Shown here in pieces: positions 51,301 to 63,199 of a stretch of DNA of 64,000 nt (position 1 is the first letter of the stretch; every line of letters begins with the position of its first letter). This stretch comes from Hydractinia symbiolongicarpus (Eukaryota; Cnidaria; Hydrozoa; Anthoathecata; Hydractiniidae): the NCBI RefSeq assembly GCF_029227915.1, contig NC_079877.1, positions 17,534,851-17,598,850 of the forward strand, given 5' to 3'. A model generated the notes under the pieces. The model made no database searches, had not been told where the DNA came from, and worked only from the letters and a program-made list of their open reading frames with translations. The translations under genes were made by a program, and so were the position numbers.

Positions 51301-54300
51301 ATTAGCCCCAACACCAATCTTGAACCCAGGCCTGGTTTTCTCATTTTATAATCGGGAAAACCTGGAATCGAGGCTGCACCAACACGTGAAGTGCAAAATG
51401 AAATATACGCAGTGCGTTTAATCTGATCACGTGTGCACATCCTACCTCCGCAAGCTTCTATGCTAGGCTCAAATCTGCAAGTTGCATGTACATCCGATTT
51501 TGTTTCTAGTGGACTTTCTTAAAGAAAAGGCGAACAAAAATTATTTTGTGGCAGCCAGAAAATAAATTTTAAGCGAGAGATAAAAAGTTGTACATTTCTA
51601 AATCCTTAAATCTACTGAAATAACTACTATAATAACAAATAAAAAACAATATATAACACCACTAAGTATCTATATATCTTTTTAATAACAATTTTACAGA
51701 ATTTTCATGATTGTATAGGGTCAAAGTAAGCAAGTTTTGCATGTACTTACCAGTAAACATAAAAATAAGATCTTTGACTAGAGATAACTGCGAATATTTT
51801 ATGTACTATAGTTAAACTTTTTTGTACTTAAGGAATATCTGTTATGACCAACAACAATATGTTTTTCATGTTTTAAGTCCCTTTTCCACAACATACTACG
51901 AGCTTCGAACGATAAAGTTTGTTACAAATTTAAAAAATATACAGACCGGAAACATTCAACAACGGATCGGACACGCAATGTGTAGGCGTCAACTTTATTT
52001 TCGAATCTTTTTTACTTACAAATTTCAGTAAGTTCAGTAGTATAAAATAATAAAAAAATTTTTCTTCATATCTTGTTCAACATTTTGCTATTACGATCTT
52101 CAACATTTTCTTGTTTAATTATTTCGTGCATATTGACCCGTGACCATCACAATATGAATAAATATATCCTATTGTTTTTTAGTTTAGCCACCCGTTTGGC
52201 AAATTCTTAAAAGTACTGAATTATAAATAATTAAGCAGTCATTGAAAACACTAAAAGATAAAGAAGATTTTTCTACATTTTATCACTCTTAACAATAAAT
52301 AATTTTTGATTCTTTTTTAAAAAATATCAGTAAATTATGCCAAAGAATCAAAATTGAAAAAATAATAATTTTTTTAAGAAAAGTGACCCTGAAGGGGGTT
52401 ACCGTAACCTTAAGAGCAGCAAACAGTCCATAACTATTAGGATCCGGAAAGAATAAAACAAATTATTTCCAGTAAAGTTTTTTAAAGAATTATTTTGCAC
52501 ATTATTATGTACAGTGTAATGCGGCTGAATTTCTTGCTATACATTCTACCTCACTATAACTTGGATTATATTTATACTGTTTTGCATGCACAATTGATAG
52601 TTTCAAAATTGGTACTTTCAAAATGTTTAAAATGCAGCCCGTGAAGCATTTCAAATACAATATTTATTTAAAGAAGGACTTAAAAATCCCATCCAAAAAA
52701 TAAGAGTTTTTAACAAATAACATTTTGTTCAGGCACACGCATAAATAATGTAAAAGAACGGTAGAGCTGCAGCTTTAACATTTTAAAATCAAATTTATAG
52801 GTTAGAAAATTTAAAGGCATTATCTATAAAATCAAAAAAAACCTACTGAATCTGCAAAAATAAAGTCTGCACATATATGCATCAGTTCATGTTCACGGTA
52901 GGAAGTTTTTCTGCAACTTCAAGCCAAAATACCTTGTGGTTTACTGGTTGTAACGTATTAGAAAGTATTTTTCTTTGATCATTTACAAGTACGTCCTTTA
53001 TTTTTCCAGTTAGGATCTGCAAATTTTTTGGCTATAAAGAATATATAATTGATCAAATAAACACGTCAAAAATGAAGTTATAGTTCCAGGTTTAATCAGA
53101 TACATGCCAGTAGGACAGACAAAAATCATTTGTCAACAAATACTATAATATTCAAAAATGCGTATGTACTAAAAATTCTCGGGTTAGTTATGGCGCATCC
53201 CCGCCATTTTTCGCTCACAATTTTCTTCAAAAACATTTGTAAAAACATGTTTCTTGTCATTTTGCTATTTATTTTAGTAAAAGTGACCATGGTTCTCTCG
53301 TTTTCCATTTCTTAGACTTTGTAAAGGCCTATCTTCACTATGTAGACAGCCTTTAAAGTGAGGAATCAAAACACTAAATTTCGAGGTTTTGCACTAGTAA
53401 ACAAGTTCAAAAAGTGCCGCTTTTGTAAAAATAAGGTTGTTTTTTTCTAATACTAATCTCGCTTATATTGAGGACTTAAAGATAATCGAAACAAAATGCC
53501 TGTATTTGGATAAAATGTTACATTTTCATCACTCCGCATGACAAGAAGTACCCAAAAAATCTAGGAAATCACGTTTAAAGGTTAAACTCAGTTTGGAAAT
53601 GCTTCTTTTAACTTGTTCGGAACCTTTCACGTTATTCTAAACAATAAAAGTAACCGATTAAGTGTGCAACATAGCTAGTTTTGTGTCAAATCCCTTCAAA
53701 CACATGGCCCACTTCTCCGACACCGTAAGGCTTGCGCAAAGCAAGTTACACGATTCATCAATTTAAATCTAGTTTCGAATAGAATAAATAATTCTTAGAA
53801 AATCTTCGAAAGGTTATTGAAAGACTGTAGTTTGGACATATAAAAAATATAAAATATAACTTTACAAGAGAAAAAATTTGTTATGAACTTCCCGCAAGTA
53901 TTTTGCATGAGTTAAAAATGACGTGACACGCTGTTTTTTAGCCAATCAGTATTTAAAAACGGGAAGTAAACAAAAATTAAAAATGATGTCTCTGGCTGCC
54001 TTTATCTCGGAAAAACTGATATTGTATAAACAAACACGAATAATTTTAAGTGGTGTAACAAAATGTCTCATGTAAACGTTTATAGCCATTCAAACATTTT
54101 TTATTTGTAGAACAGTTGTTCATTTAGTTGTCATCAATAAAAAGTTAGAGACATCCTGTAAGATCATATAACACCTAATCAAGCTGATAATACCGGTTTT
54201 TCAAGCTTTAATAAAACTGTTTCAATTGAAGAAATGACTTTCAACACAACTGAGGAGCTAAACATAACAAGCATTGAAAATGTCTCTTTCTTTGGTTTGG

Positions 54301-57300
54301 TAAAACATTTTCCTGTATTTATTGAAGAGGGATTCAATACTGTGCAAAAAACTTTTGGTAAATATTTCGAAACAAATGAACTGCAACTGATTAAATTCAA
54401 AAAAATATAATTCGTATCATGAAAGACTCATGAAAGCAACTTCTTATGTATATATATCAATTTATTTAAAAAAATGATGCAAATATATCCTATTATTACG
54501 CAAATATTTAGTAAAATATCATAATAAACGAAGTATGAGGAATTAACTGAGATTTATGAATTATAACATTTAGGAAAAAAAGATACAAATCTATCCTTTC
54601 ATTACACAGAAATTTAGAAAAACATTAACTAAGTATGACGAATTATAACATTTCGAAAAAAAAAGATGCAAACCTATCCTTTTATTACGGAGAAATTTAG
54701 AAAAATATGCTAATCAACCGAGTATGATGAGGAAATGAGGAAAAAAAAACGTTGAAAATTTTCCTATTATTATGCAGAAATTGAGTAAAGACTCACAATC
54801 AACAGAGTATGAGGTATTGTGATATTCCAAAAAAAGGATGCAAACCTATCCTATTATTACGCAGAAAAAAAATTAATTATCATAATCAACTTTTCAAACA
54901 AGATAAATTGATACAGAAGGCTTTTGGCAAGACATAGGAAGACTTTTTTATACGATGACTGAAAATCTAAAATTTAAATCTAAATTGGAAAAGGCAGAAA
55001 ATACAAAATTGTGTATGGACAAAAAGCTTCTAATTGGAAGATAAATCTATTTCAACAAGATGACAAGCCACGCCAGGAAATAACATATAGAAATATAATT
55101 TAACCACTCATATCTGTTCAGGATAAGTTAAGATGGTTTTTTTAAACCTGTCCTGGCATTCCCTTTTTAAAATAATTAGCCATGTCCATAGTGGCAGAAA
55201 ATGACAAGGTTGTGTTCAAATAAGTATTTAAAAATTAGTGAGATAAATTAATATAGGAAGCTTTTGGCAAGACATTGGAAGATTTATTTTTATATGATGA
55301 CTTAAAATTTAAATCTAAATTACAAAAGTAGGAAATACAAAATTGTGTATGGGACAAAAAGCTTCTGAATGATTATTGGAAGATAATTTTAATCAATAAG
55401 ATAACAAGCCAGGTCAGAACACACATATGAAAGTATAATTTGTTCAATCATGTCTGTTCAAGATAATTTGAGGTGATATAACACAATAGGGTTTTTTCTA
55501 ACCTGTCCTGGCATTTCCTTTTTAAAATAATTAGCCATGTTCATAGTGGCAAGAAATGACAAGGAAACTTTTAAGTTTTTTATAAATTTTATGTGCTGTA
55601 TGTAATCCATTATACGAAGTAGCTACACATAAATATATAGGGGTAAATACTTTACAGGACTTTACGGAACTTAACAAAAAGAAAAACAATTAAAATACTG
55701 GATAGTTTGCAGCTACTTACATTACATAGAAATATAGCTAGCTACCTCCAGGATGTGGTAGGCTTCAGTGTTCAAATGATGAGTCCAGCATGGAAATTGA
55801 TCTATCTAGCTATCAACATTATCAACAAAGTAATTTTCACAGCTTTGTAATGCAAAAATGTATCAAGTTGTCATCATTAAAAGATTCTTCCATATCACTG
55901 TCATCATTGCATCAGTGTCAGTTACAATACACACTCAAACCTTCCTATGTTTGCCGCCATGACAGTTTAATATCACAAACCTAGCTTTTAAGTACAGCTT
56001 CACAATTAATTCTTCTGAAGTTCTATTCGTTTATTTTAAAGTTTGTGCTACTTCGAAGCTGTACTAGTAGTTTGTTTACACGAAATCAAGTAGCAGAGCA
56101 CGAAACGCAAGATTTCGCTTAGCAAAAATATATTTTTTATTTAGGACTAACGGACTAAGAGCCACCCCTTATGGGGCGGCAATGAGGTGTTTTGTACGTT
56201 GTTCCTAGGGATTTAAGAATGTAAAAATCAGATTCAACAGTTAAGAGTGTTTTTTTACATTTTGTAAAGGTTTATTATCTAAGAACACCCTTTAACCGTA
56301 GGACAAAGTCATACTTTATGGGGGAGCATAAACGTACGTTCAGATCAACTACTTAAAACAGCGCGTTGGAAAGATGTGTTCGAAAACTTACATCGCAAAA
56401 ACGTAACTGGTTTCTTCTTGCAATTTTTGCATTTCCTAGAGAAAAAATTAGGAGTTCCATAAATTTGTTACATAAATACTAAATCAAGTGTAACAAAGGT
56501 ATTAACAATGGTCTTTTTTTAAAATTTGCGAATCCACAAACGGCAACTTAAATCAAAATATTTTTAATACTTCTGAAACACGCTTTTAAATGCCATTTTC
56601 GATATTTGAATACGCCGATAGACGAAAAATTGATTTTTTTATTTCACGGTAAACAGCAACACGGAAAATACAATTTCTGAAAAAGGGCGAGTGTAAATAG
56701 TGTAATAAACCAAAAACCATGGTGGAAATAATGTATGTTTTTTGTTATAGTTCTGCAGAATGGGGAAAGTTAAGTAAAAAGGAGAGAGAAAAACTTGGCA
56801 TCAAAAATGAAAATGACGGAGAATTCTGGTATGTTGTTAATACCTTCATTCTTTTGTGCGTCATGTGAATGTGTATACTGAACGTGTTACTTCAATACGT
56901 TGTAACTACACACACATAAAGCAGGCAATTTTAAGTTTAACAATCATTTTCTGGTATTTTTACAGGATGTCTTTTGAGGATTTTTGCCGACATTTTACTA
57001 CCGTGACCATTTGCATGTTGGTAAATACATCTGTGTTTACTATCCACAAGACCTACAACGAAGGGGCGTTGAAAGGAGTGTGGGAGGGGCGTAGCGCTGG
57101 TGGATGCGTCAACAATAAGGACACATTTTTGCACAATCCGCAGGTCAGTGACATGCCTTATAGATTCACAAGTATTTCAATAAGCATTTCTTTACGTTTC
57201 TTTTGGATATTTTTTTTTAGTTTAAATTTGATATGACTGGCTCGAAGAAAGATATAGCGTTTGTAAGTCTCATGCAGCCAGACACGAGAGCGCAAAAAGC

Positions 57301-58955
57301 AGCCGGCCAGCAAGGAAACTTGACAATCGGATTTTTCATCATGAGGGTAAACTTTATAATTCTTTTATTGCAGTGTTAAAGTACGAAAATTTTAATTGCT
57401 AGGCATGTGTGTAAGCCATCTTCCAAGGCATTTCCAGCATCCTCTTTATTAAAGCTGCCATCTTTATTTTTTTATAAAAAATGGTCGAGCGCAACGTTTA
57501 TACTTTTAAAGCTGCGGACAAGAGCGCTTTAAACATTTAGTTTCTAAGATATTGATGAGTTATTTGATTTTAATACTTTAATAATAATTCTGATATCAGG
57601 TCGAGGCAAATCGTTCGTACCGTGTTCATCAACAATACGATAAAGCTGGCGATAGCTCTTTCGTTAACTCCAGAGAAGTGTTTGTACGCTTAGAACTTGA
57701 CCCTGGCCGTTACATAATCGTTCCATCCACGTTTGACTCTAACATTTCCGGAGAATTTTTGTTACGTGTTTACACAGATCATAGCAATCACATGAGGTAG
57801 ATTTTACGTTAGTCGTCTTATGTGTGCACTTTTTAGGACTCTCATACTTCAATTTTATCTTACCTTGACTTACAGAGAATTAAAAGAGGAACAACCAACA
57901 GCAGGCTGCTTTTCGTGGGCGCCGTGCTGTAAGCATCCACAAGCTCAAGTGTCAATCATAGTGACGTCGGTCAATAATTTGAAAAAGAAAGGCTCGGTCA
58001 GCATGAGTAAGTGATGATGACACGTTAAAATTATTCTTAACACCGATTGTTGGTGAAGACAGTTAACATTTTGTGTCATTCAAATTTAACTTTATTTTTC
58101 AAACTACGTGCCTCTCCTAGGTCCCCATTTTCTTCTCTATTAATCAAAAAACTCGTGTGTTCTACACGAACAAAAACTTTCCTATTACTGATTATTTTAA
58201 AGAAAGAAGCATATGGCTACCAAGTTATCCCATTCAGGCTGGACTAAGAAAAACACGCTAACCGGCGTATTGGATTATCAAAAAATTATTTTTATTCAAG
58301 GAGGGATGTGATTGATGGAAGAGGGCTGGTATAATATCGAATGTAAAAAGCGAAGATAACCTCCGAGAAATCTATTTTTAAGTTCAAAATCAGAAAATCT
58401 AAAACTAAGATGTCGCTAAAAACGCGACCTGTCAATTTTATGAATTTAAGCAACAAAGTCTTCACATCATAAGGTATTTCCAGTTCGATTCAAATTTAAC
58501 CTGTGTTATATTAGTAATTATATACCATTTAGCTGTTGATCCGTATTGCATTATTGAAATCGAAGGAACTAAGGTTCGTACCCCACATAAAACAGATAAT
58601 GTGAACCCGACATTCGATTACGGTGGATTGTTTTATGTGAAGAAACCCGAAAGTTCGATGATAAAAATACAGGTGAGTAGCTTGAATGGTTTTGCTCACA
58701 TCATATCAGGAAACGTTTACATACTTTCTCACCACGTATACCATGATGATTTCTTTTCTATAGGTCTGGGATCAAAACACTTTAGTTCCTGACACGTTTT
58801 TGGGAGAGATTACCCATCCAATTGATTGTAACAATCGAATATTACTTCAAACACATTCACTTGTGGAAAAGAAATCGAGGGATGGTCAAACAATGCAAAC
58901 AGATGGAACCATAAGTTTCAAAGTAGCAGCTTCGAGTAACTTAGAATTCATGTAA
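45395..58955 (+). CDS. CAPN5: Calpain-5-like cysteine protease, 13 exons, 642 aa
   Basis: Exons: 45395-45553, 45651-45782, 45932-46140, 46235-46427, 48475-48558, 50796-50905, 56751-56828, 56966-57143, 57221-57346, 57600-57796, 57876-58006, 58533-58672, 58764-58955. All junctions are GT-AG and the phases sum to 643 codons with stop, close to the 640 aa of vertebrate CAPN5. Domains: protease core PC1/PC2 (about 26-335) with catalytic C79 (GNCWF), H250 (KGHAY), N282 (RNPWG); C2-like/beta-sandwich domain (about 340-490); C-terminal C2 domain (about 500-642), no EF hands. That is the CAPN5/6 (TRA-3) type: a calcium-regulated intracellular protease able to bind membranes. All three catalytic residues are present, so it should be active, unlike CAPN6. 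Starts at the first Met aligned with the family. Confidence 0.95.
45651..45782 (+). CDS. CAPN5: Calpain exon 2: catalytic cysteine
   Basis: Encodes [20 protein letters not shown]; the Cys of GNCWF is the nucleophile (residue 79). 44 codons, phase 0 at both ends. Confidence 0.95.
46428..48474. other. Calpain intron 4
   Basis: About 2 kb, AT-rich. Short open frames but none with protein character; no mobile element recognised. Confidence 0.5.
48475..48558 (+). CDS. CAPN5: Calpain exon 5: catalytic histidine
   Basis: 28 codons, [20 protein letters not shown] then YGISAVKK; the His of KGHAY is residue 250. Too short to be found by open-frame length; supported by AG at 48473-48474 and GT at 48559-48560 and by phase. 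Confidence 0.95.
48903..48971. repeat. 17-bp tandem repeat in calpain intron 5
   Basis: Four units of GTACAAATGTCTTTCGC, the last two diverged (AAAGTGTTTCGC, AATGTGTTTTGC). Confidence 0.8.
49481..50638 (-). mobile_element. PIF/Harbinger transposon with transposase relic, in intron 5
   Basis: Ends read AGCCTAATAGGTGTCAAAAC and, inverted, AGCCTGTGTCACACG, with further inverted similarity (AGATGCARAAGCA); TAA flanks both sides (49478-49480 and 50639-50641). On the minus strand about 49840-50130 encodes [33 protein letters not shown] and, with frameshifts, [17 protein letters not shown] and NDTGVFLN, as in the DDE_Tnp_4 transposase family. A stop and deletions make it non-functional. 1158 bp. 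Confidence 0.8.
50796..50905 (+). CDS. CAPN5: Calpain exon 6: catalytic asparagine
   Basis: Encodes [20 protein letters not shown]; the Asn of RNPWG is residue 282. Donor GG/GTGAGT at 50906. Followed by the longest intron (5.8 kb). Confidence 0.95.
50906..54470. other. Calpain intron 6, first part
   Basis: Very AT-rich; no exon or element recognised. Confidence 0.45.
54471..54862. repeat. Diverged tandem repeat in calpain intron 6
   Basis: Five units keyed by GATGCAAA-CTATCCTATTATTACGCAGAAA (units near 54476, 54582, 54664, 54758, 54836), each followed by TTTAGTAAAA..TATCATAATCAAC..GTATGA. Unit length 80-107 bp with indels. Confidence 0.7.
54901..55563. repeat. Tandem duplication of an about 320-bp unit, intron 6
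   Basis: Unit 1 54901-55209 and unit 2 55241-55563 start AGATAAATT-ATA, share GGCTTTTGGCAAGACAT, ACAAAATTGTGTATGG, AACCTGTCCTGGCATT, AAAATAATTAGCCATGT, and end GTGGCA-GAAATGACAAGG. Roughly 80-85% identical; no coding content. Confidence 0.8.
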
Positions 58956-60477
58956 AGATATATTTATGTTGTTTTGAACGAATTAACTTCAACTAAATGT
59001 TTGCGCCAAAAATATAAAAATAATTTGAAGAACACACTTCAAGTCGAATTCGCATTTTAAAAATAAATCACCACGGGTTTTTCAATTGAACTCTATCCTG
59101 TATATATCTTCTGGTTTTCTTGTTGGGCGTTTTTTGTAAATGTAAGGGGTAAAACATTTTTTGTAATGTGAGGGATGAACATTTTTTAACAATATTGGCT
59201 ACATTAGTTAATTATACTTCTGTTGAATTTGTATTCGCGTGTAGTAATTTATCAAACGGTATACCCATGGACGTATGAAGTAACACAATATCTACTCTCG
59301 ATTAAATTAATTTATCGAAGAAATTTTTGCGTTATAAACGTTCGTAAATTTAGATACTCGCAAAATTTTTGGTTTGTTGAAATTGTTAGAAAATTATTTA
59401 CCTGGGTAAGATTATAATTGTTTATTTTCAAAGATTTATTTCATTTATACTATTCTTGTTCTCCCTAAACAAATTGTTTAGCAATTGTTTGAAATTTTGG
59501 GAATTTTAGGGGCGATTGTTAAAATGTGACATTGCTTTTAAAAAAAAGCAGTCATTTTCAAGTTAAATTCGCAAAGTTTCTTCGAGTGCATTATACGGAT
59601 ATCCAATCTGCTGCTTCATACTGCGATGATTTTTGTATTTAATCATGTGTTTATTCATCAACACAACATTGACATGTACTAATTTTTTGTATGTATAATA
59701 TAACCCATTGAAATTGTTTGATTATTGCCTAAGAAACCCCAATGTTTACATTATGAAAATACAAAAATTTAAAGCTACCGAATTCTTTTTTTCAAAAACG
59801 ACTGCTGTTTTAATAGTAGAAAACTATGTGAGAGAATTTACGCAGTGTTCACGATGTTTGCTTTTTTCGCCAAAATCAATTTCCGCTCATTCTCGAAAAT
59901 TATTCCAGTTACACGTCATTTTTAAATGAAATTCGTTTTAGGAAACCTGAGGCTCACATTGCTTAAATCTTAGAGAATAATTTTATGGAAAGTAATGAAG
60001 TTAGCATTGAACAAAAAATACATGTGTAACCTTGTAACTACTGGCAGACATTGTGTGGCTAAGGGTGTGAAAAATATTTCCATCACAATCTCCCTCACTC
60101 CATCTCTTCTAACGAGCTATCATCTTCCTTAACTATAAGTAAACACCAAAACACGTTTCCGGTGGCAAATTTAACGCAACTATTTTTAAGAAACATTTCG
60201 GGCTAAAAAAATGTAAGTCAGGCTCGTCTCTAAATTTTTTATTAAATAAGAACTTTCGATATTTTGGTAAAGTTTTTAACTTCTGAATGAAAAGCCCTTG
60301 CAGGGTAAAAGATTTCAGATTCTAGTTTGTGTGTAATTTTGTTCCCTATACCTTTCATGGTCGCCAGTAACCTGTTACAGCACTTCTACAATGATCCGTC
60401 ATTTGAAATAATAGGTATTATTCCTTGGTATTATCTTGAACTTGCAAAATGTTTCATGTAATACGGGAATTACAGGC
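58956..60477. other. 3' flank of the calpain gene
   Basis: An AATAAA (about 59060) within 110 nt of the calpain stop is a plausible poly(A) signal. Otherwise AT-rich with no feature recognised. Confidence 0.4.
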
Positions 60478-60693
60478 AAGAACAAACCAACGCGTTAATG
60501 TTAATTGATCATTACATACATATGCTCTGTATGACATCAACAATGCTTCCAGCTCGTTTCAACTCCATCACGATTCCAAATTTCCAAAAAGATAGGACTG
60601 ACAAACTAGACCTGATCAAAAGTGCCAACGCATTTGTTCAATGGACGACAACAGAAAGCAAATATTCAGAAAATTTACAAAGGAGAACTGGTA
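60478..60693 (+). CDS. Possible lone internal exon, unrecognised protein
   Basis: A stretch open throughout, entered by TTACAG at about 60472-60477 and left at a GT near 60694. Encodes QEQTNALMLIDHYIHMLCMT and later DKLDLIKSANAFVQWTTTES, which looks like real protein (balanced composition, helix-forming). I do not recognise the family and found no partner exon on either side in this window; it may be an orphan of a gene outside the window, a processed fragment or chance. Confidence 0.3.
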
Positions 60694-60699
60694 GTTATC

Positions 60700-62680
60700 A
60701 TATACTATAGCCTTTCCCTGCATTATCTTTATTTCGCTTCGAATTTACTATTGTTTATTTTGAAAATAAATCTTATATAAAATATGGCGTTTCTATATTT
60801 CTATATATAATCTCCTGCATTTTGTGTAGGCTTTCGAGCGCGATATTTCGAAATTTGAAGTATGTTTCAGACAATCTAGGGGGCCAAAATTGTTCCTTTA
60901 ATACTGAATAATTTAGCCCCTCCACTTTCAAAGTTGCTTTGCCGAGCCTGCAAAGTAAGGGTCATAAGTTTAAGTGGCCCAAAGCGGTAACAAAAATGCA
61001 AGCGAATCAGACTTCAGAATCAGATGCTCATAAATATGTAATCTGTGAAAATTAATACTTTAGCAATACTGCACTACACTTTACAAGAAAGAAACGAAGA
61101 CATTTTGGCATATCAATTTATTAAATATTATTGCTTGTGGTGTAGCGATATTTCGGATTTGTTTTATTATACCCGAAACATCGCTATGAAGCTTAAGATA
61201 TCTAAGATTTGACCATAAAGTTGTATCCTACAAGTTTAAAAACAAAAAAAAGAAATAGAAGAAGGCAAAAGAAACAAAAAGGTTATGGCTACGTTTATTG
61301 GTTTTGAATTAAAGGAGAGGTGAACAGCCGTGGCACGGCTGCTGATTGAAAATTCGTGATGCCTGAGATAATTTCAAAGGTCAGATCCGCTGGTCTGGAA
61401 TATTCCGTAAAATCTTGACAATTGTTTAGCTTTTGTAATATTTAGTTAGCATCAAATCAGGTAAAAAATGGTTTTGCTGACAGATTTGCTGTTTTTATAT
61501 TAAGGGGTAATAATTTAAAGCTGCTAGTTTAAAAAAGGTGAATTTGTGGCTTAAAACTGTACAGCACAACAACACGTTACACGTTGTTTTTTTATAAGAA
61601 ACCTGGTGAAGGGCCTAGGTCAAAAAGTTTCTTATTTCTAGGCTGAAATTCCATGTTTTTAGTTCTAAAAGTTTCTTATTTAGATTTTTAATTTTCCTAG
61701 TAAAATAAGGGTTTCTTATATCAAATAAATAGCTAGTTCTAAAAGTTTCTTTAATTTTTGGACTAGTTGGTTTCAAAATAAACAAGAAGCCCTGCTGTTT
61801 AAAGATTTCCCCCATTAGCAATAATCTGAAAAAGTACTGAACTGTGAAGAGGACTGAGTAATATGGGGAAACAAAATCATTGAATATTCTAAAATTTTAA
61901 AATTCAATTTTTGATTATTATTGTAACCGTAAATCATAGCTAACTTAACATACATAAACTTCATTTCTCTATAAGAACAATTTTATAAAGAAAAATAATA
62001 AACCTGAAAATTGATGAACAATAAAACCAAAATAAAGAAAAACGGCAATGCTGAAAATTTATCTGTTTTCTCTTTTTCTCTGAAAAACAACTTGGAAAAT
62101 ATCTTTAAAGGTGGCAGCATTCAGTTACGAAAGGTTATTTTCAGACTACATATTCTTATTCTTTTATAACACACTTGTCACGATTTTATAGCTATAATAT
62201 ATTATCTTTCACCAAAAATATTCAGCCTCAACAATTCCTCTTTAAGGTTACTGTACAGGAAACAATTTTTTTTTAGGTTTTTTTTGCAAAAAATTCATGA
62301 CATATAGAAAAAAAAATTCTCTTTCGAATGACATATTCTATATTTCATGAAAATATTTGGAACATCCCTTTTTTCTGGAAAAAGCCTTTTCAGAGGTGTT
62401 ATATCCTTCACACCTTCGAGAAAATATGTGCAAAATGAGTTACATTTTTTTGGTTAACCTTTACCTTATTACAATTATAAGATGAAGAGAAATTGGGGTG
62501 AGTTTGCTATTTCTATGAGACATTTGAACATGTTCTGGTTGTCAGTTTTCAATAAAATTTTTTCATGTATATCTTTCAATTTTTACAAGAAAATAGGCAC
62601 CTCAAAAAATTGTCTACAGGGTGATTATGCGCTTTTAATTAAAAAGAAAAAGATACACTCAATCATAGTGCCGTGTTTTT
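60700..62680. other. Gene-free AT-rich stretch
   Basis: Holds an inverted repeat at 61143-61186 (TAGCGATATTTCGG / CCGAAACATCGCTA, 13 of 14, 16-nt loop) and several scattered TTCTAAAAGTTTCTT motifs at 61620-61770. No gene seen. Confidence 0.5.
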
Positions 62681-62682
62681 CC

Positions 62683-62754
62683 TGCGTGCGCAGAAATGGA
62701 GGTAACTTGTCCGCTTGGTTTGTTTACATTTTTACCTCCATTTCTGCGCACGCA
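62683..62754. repeat. Perfect 23-bp hairpin, 72 nt in total
   Basis: Arms 62683-62705 and 62732-62754 are exact reverse complements (core GCGTGCGCAGAAATGGAGG) with a 26-nt loop. Size and loop fit a microRNA precursor, but a short palindromic transposon is equally possible. Confidence 0.8.
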
Positions 62755-62963
62755 TCAGGCATTACGTAATCAATTAGATGCACGCGCAAGTAAATATCGG
62801 GACTGTGAAAGACAAACAGAACAATAAAATTTTTAGACTCTACCTCTTAAAAGGAACTTTAAATTGAAAATTTTCTTGGAAAATCAAAAGGCTACTTAAC
62901 TATGGCTATAGCTCGCTATCTGGCTGAACATCTCCTCCAATGAAATTAACAGCTAGCTAACCA

Positions 62964-62964
<1 letters not shown>

Positions 62965-62993
<29 letters not shown>
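62965..62993. repeat. (ATGT)n microsatellite
   Basis: About seven uninterrupted ATGT units, ending in ATATAT. Confidence 0.9.
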
Positions 62994-62994
<1 letters not shown>

Positions 62995-63199
62995 TATATT
63001 TCGTCAGAATTTTTTTTGTACATGTTTGTTCGCATTTACAATCAAATAATGACTGGAGCAAGTAGAAGACATATTTTGTCTTATCATCAAGCCCCATCTA
63101 GTTGAGATGGGTTAAAGAGAGGAGGTTAAAACTAACGTAAAAAAAAGAAAAAGTATTTACATTACCTCTAGAGTTGTAAAAAATTACAAAAATGTGATA

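Noticed and set aside
62482-62769. 95-aa ORF on the plus strand
   Set aside because: Contains both arms of the 23-bp hairpin and otherwise AT-rich sequence; no protein character.
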